64,000 nucleotides of DNA from Methanomassiliicoccales archaeon RumEn M1 (GTDB lineage: Archaea > Thermoplasmatota > Thermoplasmata > Methanomassiliicoccales > Methanomassiliicoccaceae), in NCBI GenBank assembly GCA_001421185.1, contig LJKK01000098.1, positions 55,378-119,377 of the forward strand, in the 5' to 3' direction. Both the position numbers and the translations under genes were made by a program. The notes beneath the pieces are model-generated. The model did no database searches and was not told the origin of the DNA. It worked only from the letters and a program-made list of their open reading frames with translations. Of this stretch, positions 48,313 to 57,453 are shown one piece after another. The number at the start of each line of letters is the position of its first letter. Position 1 is the stretch's first letter.

Positions 48313-48395
48313 CCCTAGGTTGCACGAAAACCAGGTCCAGATGCCCAAGGTTCTCAAAAAAGAAAGGGAAATGGAAAGGGTTTGACCGAGGTCGC

Positions 48396-50563
48396 TCAGG
48401 CGACCACGAACAGGGCCGCGAACACCAGGGTGATGGTGGAGAGCAGCTTCACCAGCACGTGCAGGGACGGGCCGGCGGTGTCCTTGAACGGATCGCCGAC
48501 GGTGTCGCCCACGACCGCAGCGGCGTGGGCGGGGCTGCCCTTGCCGCCGTGGTGGCCAGTCTCCACATACTTCTTGGCGTTGTCCCAGGCGCCGCCCGCG
48601 TGTTGAGCGTGGTGGCCATGAGGATACCGGCGATGGTGGCGACCATCAGGAAGGCGCCCACCGCCATGACGGCGGTGTTGTCGTCCGGATACATGAACCT
48701 CATGCTCAGGCCCACGATGATGGGCACGATGACCGGCAGGATGCCCGGCAGGACCATGGCCTTCAGGGCGCCCTTGGTGGAGATGTCCACGCATAGGGCG
48801 TAGTCCGGCTTCTCGGTCCCGGCCAGGATGCCCGGCTTCTCCCTGAACTGGCGCCTGACCTCGTTGATCATGTCATAGGCGGCCTTGCCCACCGCGCTGA
48901 TGGTCAGCGAGGTGAACAGGAAGACCAGCATGCCTCCGATCAGGGCGGCCACGAACACCGGCGGCTGGGAGAGGTCGACGACGAAGACCTCTTCCAGGGT
49001 GGAGCCCAGGATCACCGCCACCTCTTCGAAGTAGGCGGCGAACAGCAGGAAGGCGGCCAGGGCCGCGGAGGCCATGGCATATCCCTTGGTCAGGGCCTTG
49101 GTGGTGTTGCCCACGGCGTCCAGCTTGTCGGTGCGGTTCCTGATCTCCTCAGGCTGGTTGGACATCTCCACGATGCCGCCCGCGTTGTCGGTGATCGGGC
49201 CGAAGGTGTCCTCGGCCAGGATGAACGCGCAGGTGGCGAGCATGCCCATGGTGGCAACGGCGGTGCCGTACAGACCGTAGATGAACTCCAGGTCGGCGGA
49301 GGGCGCGGCCATGGTGCCCAGGGTGTAGGACCCCAGCAGACCCACCGAGATGGCGATGATGGGCATCAGGGTGGTCTCCAGTCCGATGGAGAACCCGGTG
49401 ATGATGTTGGTCGCCGGGCCGGTCTCGGAGGCCTGGGCGATCTTTCGGACCGGGCGGTACTCGCCGGCCGTATAGTACTGAGTGATGTAGACGATGAGGA
49501 TGCTCAGCACGATACCGATCAGGCCGCAGCCGAAGAAGAGCTCCCACTCGGGAAGCATCAGGTAGCATATGGCCGCGAAGCCGATGGCCGCCAGGATGGA
49601 GGACACATAGTATCCGCGGTTCAGAGCCTTGTTGGGGTCCTCGTTCTCGTTGCGCAGGCTAACGGCCATGATGCCCACCAGGGAGGCGAGCAGACCGATG
49701 GCGCGAACGACCAGAGGGAAGAACACGAAGGCAACTTCTCCGCTGAGGGCGAATATCGATGCACCGATGATCATGGCACCGATGTTCTCGGCGGCGGTGC
49801 TCTCGAACAGATCGGCACCACGGCCAGCGCAGTCGCCGACGTTGTCACCGACGAGGTCGGCGATGACGGCGGGGTTGCGGGGGTCGTCCTCGGGGATGCC
49901 GGCCTCGACCTTTCCGACCAGGTCAGCACCGACATCGGCGGCCTTGGTGTAGATACCGCCGCCGACCTGAGCGAACAGGGCAGCGAAGGAAGCACCGAAC
50001 GCGTAGCCGACCGCCAGGGACAGGGCCATGGAGATGAGTTCCGAGTCGAGGGCGCCCTCACCAAGGATGCTGGGAGCGGCGAACTCGAGGTACAGGAAGA
50101 ATATGCCGGCAACGCCCAGGAGCGACAATGCCACCACGGCAAAGCCGGACACGGCGCCGCCGCGGAATGAGACCTTCAGGGCCTCGTTCATGGTCCGCCG
50201 GGCCGCACTGGCGGTGCGGATGTTCGAGCTCACCGAGACGAACATGCCGATGTAACCGGACAAGGCGGAGAAGAACGCGCCAAGCAGGAAGGCGGAGCCG
50301 ACGAAGACCCCTCTCATCATGTTGTCGTACTGCAGTCCCATCCCCGCGGTGATGATCACCGCAAGAATCACGCTAATAATCGCGATAGTTTTGTACTGGC
50401 GGGCAAGATAGGCCATAGCACCTTCGCGGATGGCATCCCCGATCTCCTTCATCTCGGGGGTGCCGGTATCCTTCCTGAAGATTGCCCAGGTAAGGTAACC
50501 CGCGAAGAGGAGACCGATTATGCCAGCGATTGGTACCAGATAGACCAATGCATCTATGTCCAT
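48396..50563 (-). CDS. hppA: Membrane proton-pumping inorganic pyrophosphatase, frame broken near the end
   Basis: Couples PPi hydrolysis to ion pumping. The protein has about sixteen helices with the catalytic segment [20 protein letters not shown], followed by [26 protein letters not shown]. The motif GNTTKA carries the Lys associated with the K+-independent class, so H+ is the expected ion. The last segment [13 protein letters not shown], then [17 protein letters not shown], lies in another frame; one base is lost at 48600-48603. Restored length is 722 residues. ATG 50563 (MDIDALVYL) is preferred to 50578. A TATA box at 50606-50615 precedes it. Confidence 0.95.
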
Positions 50564-50605
50564 AATCCGAACCCTCATTTAGGTTTTCGGGGGGATTAGG
50601 ATACG

Positions 50606-50615
50606 GATATTTATT
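50606..50615 (-). promoter_or_regulatory. TATA box of hppA
   Basis: On the minus strand AATAAATATC lies about 43-52 bases before the hppA ATG, giving a leader of about 20 bases. It separates hppA from the upstream ppk2 gene as an independent transcription unit. Confidence 0.5.
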
Positions 50616-50691
50616 CCTTCGTTAACAATCAACGTGAACGAAAGGTGCTGGATGAACGGAATTCCGCGGCGCCCTGGCCGATCTGGCTGCC

Positions 50692-52112
50692 TCAGAGGTC
50701 GCTCGTCGCATCGAGGACGGTGCGCAGGGTCTTGAGGCGGGCGTAGTTCTTGTCGTTCCCCTCCACCACCGTCCAGGGCGCGTGCTTGGTGCTGGTGCGG
50801 GCTAACATCTCCTCCACCGCATCGGTGTAGGCGTCCCACTGCTGGCGGGAGCGCCAGTCGTCGGAGGTGATCTTCCACGCCTTCTTGGGATTCTCCACCC
50901 GGTCGATGAAGCGTTTGAGCTGGATGTCCTTGTCGATCTCCAGCCAGATCTTGACCAGCGTGATCCCGTCGTCGGTCAGGGAGCGTTCGAAGTCGTTGAT
51001 CTCGCCGTAGGCCCGCTTCCAATCGGCCTCGGTGGCCAGGCCCTCCACCCTCTCCACCAGCACCCGGCCGTACCAGGAGCGGTCGAAGATGGCGATGTGG
51101 CCTCTCGATGGCAGGGCCCGGTGGAAGCGCCACAGGTAATGATGCGCCAGCTCGCTCTCGTTGGGCGCATGTATGGGAACGACCTTGTACGTGCGGGGAT
51201 TCAGGGAGTTGGTGAGACGCGAGATCGCCCCGCCCTTGCCAGAAGCGTCCCGGCCCTCGAACACCACGATGAGGGACCTCTTTTCCCGTACAGCTCCTCC
51301 TGCCGCTCCCTCATCTTCCCCTGCAGGCGCTCCAGCGACCTCTCGTACTCGCCGTCCTTCACCTTTTGCTGTCGATTGAGGCCTTCGAGCGGGGAGCGCC
51401 CCTTGATCTTCGGGAGAGCGACCGAGCCCGCGGGACGCTGGGACAGGGCAGCCTCCAGACGTTCGATGGAGGTGCGCATGACCTTGATGGCCGCATACTC
51501 CGGGTCCTCCGCCTCCACCACCGTCCAGGGCGCATGCTTGGTCGAGGTCGCCTCCATGACCTCGCCCATGAGAGGGACCGAGCCCGAACCGCTGTAGAAA
51601 ACCAGGTCATCGGCGGTGAGGCCGCACCATCCGTCGGCGCAGCGGGGGACCTTCTTCACGTCGGTGTGCAGGAAGAACTTGAGGAACAGCGTCCCGCCGT
51701 CCGACAACATCTTCTCGAACCTGTTGATCTCGTCCACGCGGCCCTCGAGGCCATCCTTGCCCTCGGCCAGGGCCCGGGAGTACCACGAGCGGTCGAACAC
51801 TGCCATCTGACCCTTGGCCGGGGAGCGCACCCAGAACCTCCACATGAAGGGGTGCTCCCGGTCCAGCTCGGAGGGCGGGCGGACATTGTGATATCGGAAC
51901 CCCCGGGGGTCCAGGGGCAGCAGGAACTTGCTGACCGTGTCCACCGTCCGCGAGGGGTCCCAGCCCTCGAACACCGCGATGACCGGGAGGCCCTTGACGC
52001 GCATCTCCCTCTGCAGCTCGCCCAGGCGCTCCTTGAGGGGCGGATACAGCCTCCCGAACTCCTCCTTGCTCATCTTCTTCAGGGGGTCGATGCCCTTGAA
52101 CATGGCGGTCAT
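50692..52112 (-). CDS. Polyphosphate:AMP phosphotransferase (tandem PPK2), frame broken once
   Basis: Two PPK2 domains in one 473-residue protein, as in Pap enzymes that phosphorylate AMP with polyphosphate. The C-terminal domain has an intact Walker A (FEGRDASGKGGAISRL), the DRSWYGRVLVERVEG lid and STKHAPWTVVEGNDK. The N-terminal domain keeps FDRSWYSRALAEG and STKHAPWTVVEAED, but its P-loop is degraded (FEGWDPSRTVDTVSKF), so only the second half is likely catalytic. The two halves lie in different frames; one base is lost at 51285-51287. The start overlaps the DUF47 stop by 4 bases. Confidence 0.9.
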
Positions 52113-52747
52113 GGTATCCCCACGATTATGCGGTGCATGATGTCCAGGGTGACGCTCAGCGCCTTGCCGGCATCCCTCAGATGATGGTATATCTCCCGGT
52201 CCTTGAGTATGGTCACCGGATCCTTGTGGCGGAAGGTCTCGGCCATGGCATGCACGTAGATCGACTCGATCTCCCTCTCCCAGCGCCTCATGTCGGCGAT
52301 CATGCTCTCCGCCTGGAGATGGTCGCTCTCGATGAGCCGGACGGCCCTCGCCAGCTCCTTGACCCCCTCCATGAGGGTGTTGGCCATGAGCATGATGACG
52401 TCGTCGGGATAGACCTCGAAGGCCTTCATCTCCACCGCCGTGGACAGGCAGTAGTTGAGGATATAGTCCACCTGCCGGGAAAGCTGATAGATGTCCTGGC
52501 GATCGAAGGGCGTGGTGAACGATTCCATGAGGCGGTCTTCCATGATGTGACGTATGTCGTCGGCGTTCTGTTCCTCCCTCATCAGCTCCGTCGGCTCGGA
52601 GAGGTCGCCCTGCTCCAGCCAGGCCAGGAAGCTTGATACGCCCCTGACGGTCTGATCCGCCTGCTCTCGCAGCATGGCGTGGAAATCGTATCGGGCGGGG
52701 AACAGCCGGTCCAGCATCCTTCTTCTCTCGATCCTCCTGCCTTCCAT
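52109..52747 (-). CDS. DUF47 PhoU-like phosphate regulator
   Basis: The 212-residue helical protein carries repeated PhoU-type metal motifs (MREEQNADDIRH, then AMIADMRRWEREIESIY). DUF47 proteins accompany PiT permeases in bacteria and archaea and are thought to control phosphate uptake. Here it lies 14 bases after the PiT gene and overlaps ppk2 by 4 bases, forming a pit-DUF47-ppk2 operon. ATG 52747 (MEGRRIERRR) is the preferred start; a Met at residue 11 is also possible. Confidence 0.9.
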   Translation of the reverse strand: MEGRRIERRRMLDRLFPARYDFHAMLREQADQTVRGVSSFLAWLEQGDLSEPTELMREEQNADDIRHIMEDRLMESFTTPFDRQDIYQLSRQVDYILNYCLSTAVEMKAFEVYPDDVIMLMANTLMEGVKELARAVRLIESDHLQAESMIADMRRWEREIESIYVHAMAETFRHKDPVTILKDREIYHHLRDAGKALSVTLDIMHRIIVGIP

Positions 52748-52761
52748 GTCGCCGCTCCCCC

Positions 52762-53782
52762 TCATATTACGATCCTTAGGATAAAAAGGATGAGCGCCGA
52801 GATGGTGGCCGAGGCGGGAATGGTGAGGAACCATGACACCACCATATGCTTCCCCACCCCCCATTGTACCATCCTGGCGTTCTTCGCCGCTCCTACCCCC
52901 ATGACGCTGGACGCCACCACCTGGGTCGAGGAGACCGGGGCGCCCAGGACGGTGGAGGCCAACAGGGAGGATGCGGATGTGAGCTGGGAGTCCAGGCTGT
53001 CCAGCGGCCGAAGGGGGAAGATCCTGCGCCCCAGGGTCTTCATGATCTCCCACCCTCCGGCCAGGGTGCCGGCGGCCATCATGGCCGCGCACGAGACCCG
53101 GACCCACAGCGGGATGTCGGTGGTCGACAGCAGGCCGGCCGACATCAGCGCCAGCACGATGACCCCCATCTGCTTCTGCGAGTCGTTGGAGCCATGGGCG
53201 AAGGCTAGCAGACCAGTGGTGATCCACTGGGCGCGCCGCAGATTCCTGGTGACCGTGCGCTTGGCCGGACGGAGCAGGAGGGCGCTGACCTTTCTCAGGG
53301 CGTACCCTCCCATGAACCCGGCCGCCACCGACACGATGAGGAACAGGACGATCCTCGACAGGCCGATCAGCTCCCCCGAGGCGATCTCCTCGATACCCCA
53401 GGCCACGCTCCCCAACCCGGCGCCGGCCGCGGCCGCTCCCACCAGTCCCCCCACCAGGGAGTGGGTCGACGACGCCGGCAATCCCCTCTTCCACGTGAAG
53501 ATGTTCACAGTGTGGCGCCCGCCACGGCGGCCAGCATCACCTCGCCGAGCAGTAGGCCGGGCGGGACGTCGACCACCTGCATCATCGTGAAGGCCACCGC
53601 GCTGCCGCCCAGCATGGCGCCGGCCAGGCCCATCAGGGCCCCAAAGACCACTGCCGAGCGGGGCGAGGCGGCCCCCGAGCCACCATGGTGGCGGCGGTGG
53701 AGGAGGCGTCCTGAACGCCGTTGGTGTAGGCGAACGCCAATGCCAGCAGGACGGTGGCCGCGGCCAGGATGAGGGCATCCAT
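52762..53782 (-). CDS. PiT-family phosphate permease, frame broken twice
   Basis: Inorganic phosphate:cation symporter with about ten helices. The start in frame one reads LAFAYTNGVQDASSTAATMV, the N-terminal PiT signature. The next part (GAASPRSAVVFGALMG to LLLGEVMLAAVAGATL) is in another frame. The rest (NIFTWKRGLPASSTHSLVGGLVG and, in the second half, FAHGSNDSQKQMG and LGAPVSSTQVVASSVMGVG) is in a third. Breaks fall near 53680 and 53506; adding a base at each gives 341 codons with both PiT repeats intact. First gene of the phosphate operon unless the KaiC-like genes upstream are joined to it. Confidence 0.88.
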
Positions 53783-53822
53783 CAGCTTCCACCGGACCGA
53801 GGCGGGATGGCCGGCGCGGCCA

Positions 53823-54524
53823 TCAGAACCGTGACCTCAGTACGACTATGCCTTCCTGGCGGTTGATGTCGATCGAGCGCTTCTCGGTCATGTGGGCGGT
53901 CCCCCTCATCTTCAGCACCTCCAGGTATTTGCGGCGCGCTCCCTCCTCCTCGTTCATCATCAGCAGGATGATGCCGTCCACGGCATAGGACATCTCGGCC
54001 GGGTAGAGCTCGCCGGGCGAGACCTCCCCGGTCACCACGGTGGTGGCGTTCCAGTTCTTGAGCCGGTTGGTGAGGTCGAACAGGAAGGAACGGTAGTTGC
54101 CCGCCAGCATGTCCCCCAGCACCGACAATGGGTCGATCACGATGCGCTGGGGCATGACCTCGGCGATCCTGTCCTCCATGATCCTGAGCAGCTCGGCCGG
54201 CTCGGCCTCCCGTATGGCGGTCCCCAGATCGTGATATACGACGGCCTCGCCGAACAGGTCGGGATCTATGAACTCGAACTGGGAGGCGTATCTCAACATC
54301 CACTGGGTCGGTTCGGACAGGGTCGTGAACAGCAGCCCCCGCTCCCCCTTGGAGGCCCCCTCCGTCAGGAACCTGAGGGCAAAGGTCGTTTTGCCTGTCC
54401 CCGCCCCCCCGGCCACCATGACGACCGACGGGAAGGGGAGCCCTCCCTCGATCATCTCGTCCAGTCCCGGTATTCCAGAGGTGAGGCGCACCAGGTCGCC
54501 TGCCTTCCTTCTCCCGATGTTCAT
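53823..54524 (-). CDS. KaiC-like RecA-superfamily ATPase
   Basis: The 233-residue single-domain protein has Walker A AGGAGTGKTTFAL (about residue 32), a Walker-B-like RIVIDPLSVL strand and the KaiC-type GIPGLDEMIEGGLPFPSVVM start. Archaea carry many such single-domain KaiC relatives that act in signalling; the exact role is unknown. ATG 54524 (MNIGRRKAGD) is preferred to 54572, since the extra residues overlap the neighbouring gene. Its companion lies 10 bases upstream, and it lies 40 bases before the PiT gene on the same strand. Confidence 0.8.
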   Translation of the reverse strand: MNIGRRKAGDLVRLTSGIPGLDEMIEGGLPFPSVVMVAGGAGTGKTTFALRFLTEGASKGERGLLFTTLSEPTQWMLRYASQFEFIDPDLFGEAVVYHDLGTAIREAEPAELLRIMEDRIAEVMPQRIVIDPLSVLGDMLAGNYRSFLFDLTNRLKNWNATTVVTGEVSPGELYPAEMSYAVDGIILLMMNEEEGARRKYLEVLKMRGTAHMTEKRSIDINRQEGIVVLRSRF

Positions 54525-54534
54525 GTTCACACCT

Positions 54535-55194
54535 TCAGTATCTGGTCTCCGATATGGTCCTTCGTACCGCATCGGAGGCGACGGTCCCTGCCGCCCCCAT
54601 GGTCTCCCGCAAGGAGATGGTAACGTCCGCGCGGGACAGCACCGTATCGTACAGCAGCCCGTTCCGTTCCTTGTCCACGACCAACGGGACCAGGGCGTTC
54701 CAGCGGTCGGTCATGGTCGAGACGAAGTTGTTGACGAACGCCTCCACCCCGGCATAGCTGTTGAAGGGCAGCAGGGCGGCGAGATTGTCGATCATGACGA
54801 AATCGACCTTGTCGACGTCCAACCCGGGGATCTCGCCGCTCTTCATTCCCGCAATGGTCTCCGGGAGGCTGTCGATGTGGAACGGCGTATCGACATAGCC
54901 GGCCTGCGCCAGGGCCTCCTTGCGGTCTCCGGAGAGCCTTCCGATGGCATCGACGAACACCAGCCTGTCCACTGACACCTGGTGCATGCGCAGGAGATGG
55001 ACCATGTATTGGTGGGGACGGTCCACCGTTATGAAGATGCCTCCCCGCCCCATGTCCTCGAGCAGTCCCTTCAGCAACACCAGGTTCATGCGCACGAACT
55101 GCGTCGAATCGGCGTCGAAGAGCACCGCTCCGCTCTTCCTTTGGCCCAGGGAGGCGATCACCTTACGGACCAGGGACCTGTCCCGCTCATTCAT
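54535..55194 (-). CDS. KaiC/RecA-fold-like protein lacking a Walker A motif
   Basis: The 219-residue protein follows the strand/helix order of the RecA fold (GIFITVDRPHQYMVHLLRM, VDFVMIDNLAALLPFN, WNALVPLVVDKERN) but no P-loop glycine-lysine motif is present, so it is unlikely to hydrolyse ATP. It resembles degenerate KaiC relatives that partner active copies in archaea. It is directly followed by the P-loop-containing KaiC-like gene, suggesting a heteromeric pair. A TTATAATACC-like promoter on the opposite side of the gap is not on this strand; its own promoter is unclear. Confidence 0.6.
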   Translation of the reverse strand: MNERDRSLVRKVIASLGQRKSGAVLFDADSTQFVRMNLVLLKGLLEDMGRGGIFITVDRPHQYMVHLLRMHQVSVDRLVFVDAIGRLSGDRKEALAQAGYVDTPFHIDSLPETIAGMKSGEIPGLDVDKVDFVMIDNLAALLPFNSYAGVEAFVNNFVSTMTDRWNALVPLVVDKERNGLLYDTVLSRADVTISLRETMGAAGTVASDAVRRTISETRY

Positions 55195-55405
55195 CGACTA
55201 TCGGCCTTTGATTATTCTCTCACCGTTATAATACCTCTTGGAGGATTATCTGTCGGTGTGGAGAATCCTTGAGCATAGAATCCCGCTCGCCAAACGATAC
55301 GGCTTGACCAGATGCATCGCCGATCGGCGGACGATACAATTTATATTGTTAGAGTGCATATATTAAAAAGTAAAATAACCTCCTCGATATACAAGAGCGA
55401 GAAGC

Positions 55406-56080
55406 ATGAGCGACCTGCAAGCGGCCCTTGAGTTCATCCCCGGCGCCATCATCGCCATCATTGTCATCTCCAACCCGGTGTCGACCATGGCCATGTTCTA
55501 CACCATGACGGAGAGGATGACGGAACAGGCCAAGCTGCGGACCGCGAAGAGATCGAGCCGGTACTCGCTGGGGATCCTGCTCTTCTTCGCCCTCACCGGC
55601 ATGATGCTGTTCCAGATCTTCAACTTCAGCGTGGGCGCGTTCCGCATCGCAGGCGGGATCCTTCTCATAGCCACCGCCCTGGACATGCTGTACCCCAAGG
55701 ACGGGGCGGACTCCGCCACCGACCCTACGAGGGACATCTCCCTCATACCCATGTCCATACCGTTCATCAGCGGACCGGGCACCATCGTCACGGTGGTGGT
55801 CCTGACATCAAGCGCCGAGAAGCTGGCCGCCGGCGATATGGGCATTGCTATGCTGGCCTACGCCGGGGTGTTCCTGGGGATCGTGATACTCATAGCGATA
55901 TCCTACATGGTGATGGTCCACTCGGAGCGGCTGTTCTCGCTGATGAGGGAGGAAGGCAGGAAGGCCATCAGCAAGCTCATGGGCCTCATCGTCCTGTCCA
56001 TAGCGATCCAGTTCATCATCAACGGCATCGGGGACGTGCTCCCGATGTTCGCGGAGATCGTCCGCAACGCGGCGGGGTGA
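55406..56080 (+). CDS. MarC-family membrane protein
   Basis: The 224-residue protein has six hydrophobic helices and the MarC-family features ISNPVSTMAMFYTMT near residue 22, AGGILLIATALDMLY and IPMSIPFISGPGTIVTVVV. Despite the name, the family is not shown to give multiple antibiotic resistance, and the transported substrate is unknown. A strong AT-rich promoter region (TTTATATTG and TTAAAAAG, about 55340-55370) precedes it. Confidence 0.9.
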   Translation: MSDLQAALEFIPGAIIAIIVISNPVSTMAMFYTMTERMTEQAKLRTAKRSSRYSLGILLFFALTGMMLFQIFNFSVGAFRIAGGILLIATALDMLYPKDGADSATDPTRDISLIPMSIPFISGPGTIVTVVVLTSSAEKLAAGDMGIAMLAYAGVFLGIVILIAISYMVMVHSERLFSLMREEGRKAISKLMGLIVLSIAIQFIINGIGDVLPMFAEIVRNAAG

Positions 56081-56167
56081 TGTAGCCGGTAACGTCGATC
56101 GAGGAAGTGTACGGCGGGAGGCTGCCGACGCAATATATTCTTATCCGATACCCTTTCCCCGGCTAAT

Positions 56168-56875
56168 ATGTTCAGCCCCGGGGACGTTGCCGGCCTCGTG
56201 TTGGTCTACGCATATGTGAGCCTGGTCGTCTCTTTGGCGGCATGGGCCCGAAAGCGTAATCCGACCTGCGACTATCGAAAGCTAATCCACATCCTAGTAG
56301 GTAACATCGTTTTCCTGTGGTGGGTGTTCGACGACCGCTGGACCATGGGGCTTCTGGCCGCCCTCCCGTTCGTGTTCCTGCTACTGATGGCCACCCCCGA
56401 GTTCCCCCTCAAGCGCCTGACCGGCTCGTTCCTGGACGAGGCCACCGAGCAGGGGCACGGCTATGGTCTGGTGTACTATGCGGTGTCCTGGACCCTGCTG
56501 GCCCTGTTCCTCTTCGACGATCGCATGGTGGCCGGCATCGCCATCGCGGCAATGTCGTTCGGGGACGGCCTGGGAGGATTGCTGGGCAAGAAGTACGGTC
56601 GGAAGAAGCTCTATCGCAAGAAGACCTACGTGGGCACCTTCGGAGTGTTCCTGGGCACCGCGACGGCCGCGCTGGCGGTGATGGCGTTCTACACCTTCCT
56701 GAGCGGTTACCTGCCTCAGCTGGGGGTGCCGGAGCTGACGCCCATGTTCGCATTGGGGGCCGCGGCCCTGGCCGGCGCTTTCGTGGCCATGGTGGAGCTG
56801 TTCTCGCCGGGCGAATATGACAATCTCATCGTGCCGCTCAGCACCGCGGCCCTGATGCTGCTGATAGGGCTGTGA
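56168..56875 (+). CDS. Polyprenol/phytol-kinase-like (SEC59/VTE5/DGK1) membrane protein
   Basis: The 235-residue protein has about seven helices with the family motifs YRKLIHILVGNIVFLWW at residues about 36-52, AAMSFGDGLGGLLGKKYGRKKLYRKK (the Gly-Asp-Gly nucleotide region) and TYVGTFGVFLGT. Relatives are CTP- or ATP-dependent dolichol, phytol and diacylglycerol kinases and CDP-archaeol-related enzymes. An isoprenoid alcohol kinase is the natural guess in an archaeon; substrate is unproven. Its stop is one base before the next ATG, indicating coupling with the kinase that follows. Confidence 0.75.
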   Translation: MFSPGDVAGLVLVYAYVSLVVSLAAWARKRNPTCDYRKLIHILVGNIVFLWWVFDDRWTMGLLAALPFVFLLLMATPEFPLKRLTGSFLDEATEQGHGYGLVYYAVSWTLLALFLFDDRMVAGIAIAAMSFGDGLGGLLGKKYGRKKLYRKKTYVGTFGVFLGTATAALAVMAFYTFLSGYLPQLGVPELTPMFALGAAALAGAFVAMVELFSPGEYDNLIVPLSTAALMLLIGL

Positions 56876-56876
56876 T

Positions 56877-57449
56877 ATGCGACTCATAGTGGTGGACGGG
56901 ATCGACGGATCGGGGAAGAGCACGGTGGCGGAATGGATCTCCGAACACTACGCTGGCCGAGGGCACAGGGTCAGGGTGCAGCACCATCCGTCCGATCGGC
57001 TCGCGGGCCGTCTGTCCGCCAGGTTCCTGCAGGGAGGCGGCAAGCTCATGTACCTGCTGTCCTCGGCGTTCTATATGTTCGACGTCCTCGGCTCGGTGGT
57101 CCGCCTGCCCCTGTGGAGGCGGCGCTACGACACCGTGGTCTTCGTGCGTTACTTGCTGGCCACGGCGTATCTGCCCGATCGCCTGGCGCATCTGGCCTAC
57201 GACATCTTCGCCAGCGTCCTGCCCGTCCCGGAATGCCTGCTGCTGGTGGACGTGGAGCCGGAGAACGCCTTGCGCAGGATCGAGTCCAGGCAGCACGAGG
57301 AGGAGATGTTCGAGAACCTGCCAGCGCTGGTCATCGTGCGAGAAAGGGTCCTTTCCCTCGCCACCACCTGGGAGGTCCTCGACAACAACGGGTGCGAGAG
57401 CGGGTCCAGGCGCCGCCTGGACGAGATCCTGGAGAGATGGGACGGCTGA
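56877..57449 (+). CDS. Thymidylate-kinase-like P-loop kinase
   Basis: The 190-residue protein starts with VVDGIDGSGKSTVAEWI, a thymidylate-kinase-type Walker A. The position of the DR(Y/x) motif reads VVFVRYLLATAY, so the Asp is replaced by Val, and the central part is hydrophobic and aromatic (LMYLLSSAFYMFDVLG). Together with coupling to a polyprenol-kinase-like gene, this suggests a kinase for a lipid phosphate rather than dTMP; that is inference. It could instead be a divergent dTMP kinase or a nucleotide kinase of unknown type. Confidence 0.65.
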   Translation: MRLIVVDGIDGSGKSTVAEWISEHYAGRGHRVRVQHHPSDRLAGRLSARFLQGGGKLMYLLSSAFYMFDVLGSVVRLPLWRRRYDTVVFVRYLLATAYLPDRLAHLAYDIFASVLPVPECLLLVDVEPENALRRIESRQHEEEMFENLPALVIVRERVLSLATTWEVLDNNGCESGSRRRLDEILERWDG

Positions 57450-57453
57450 CCGG

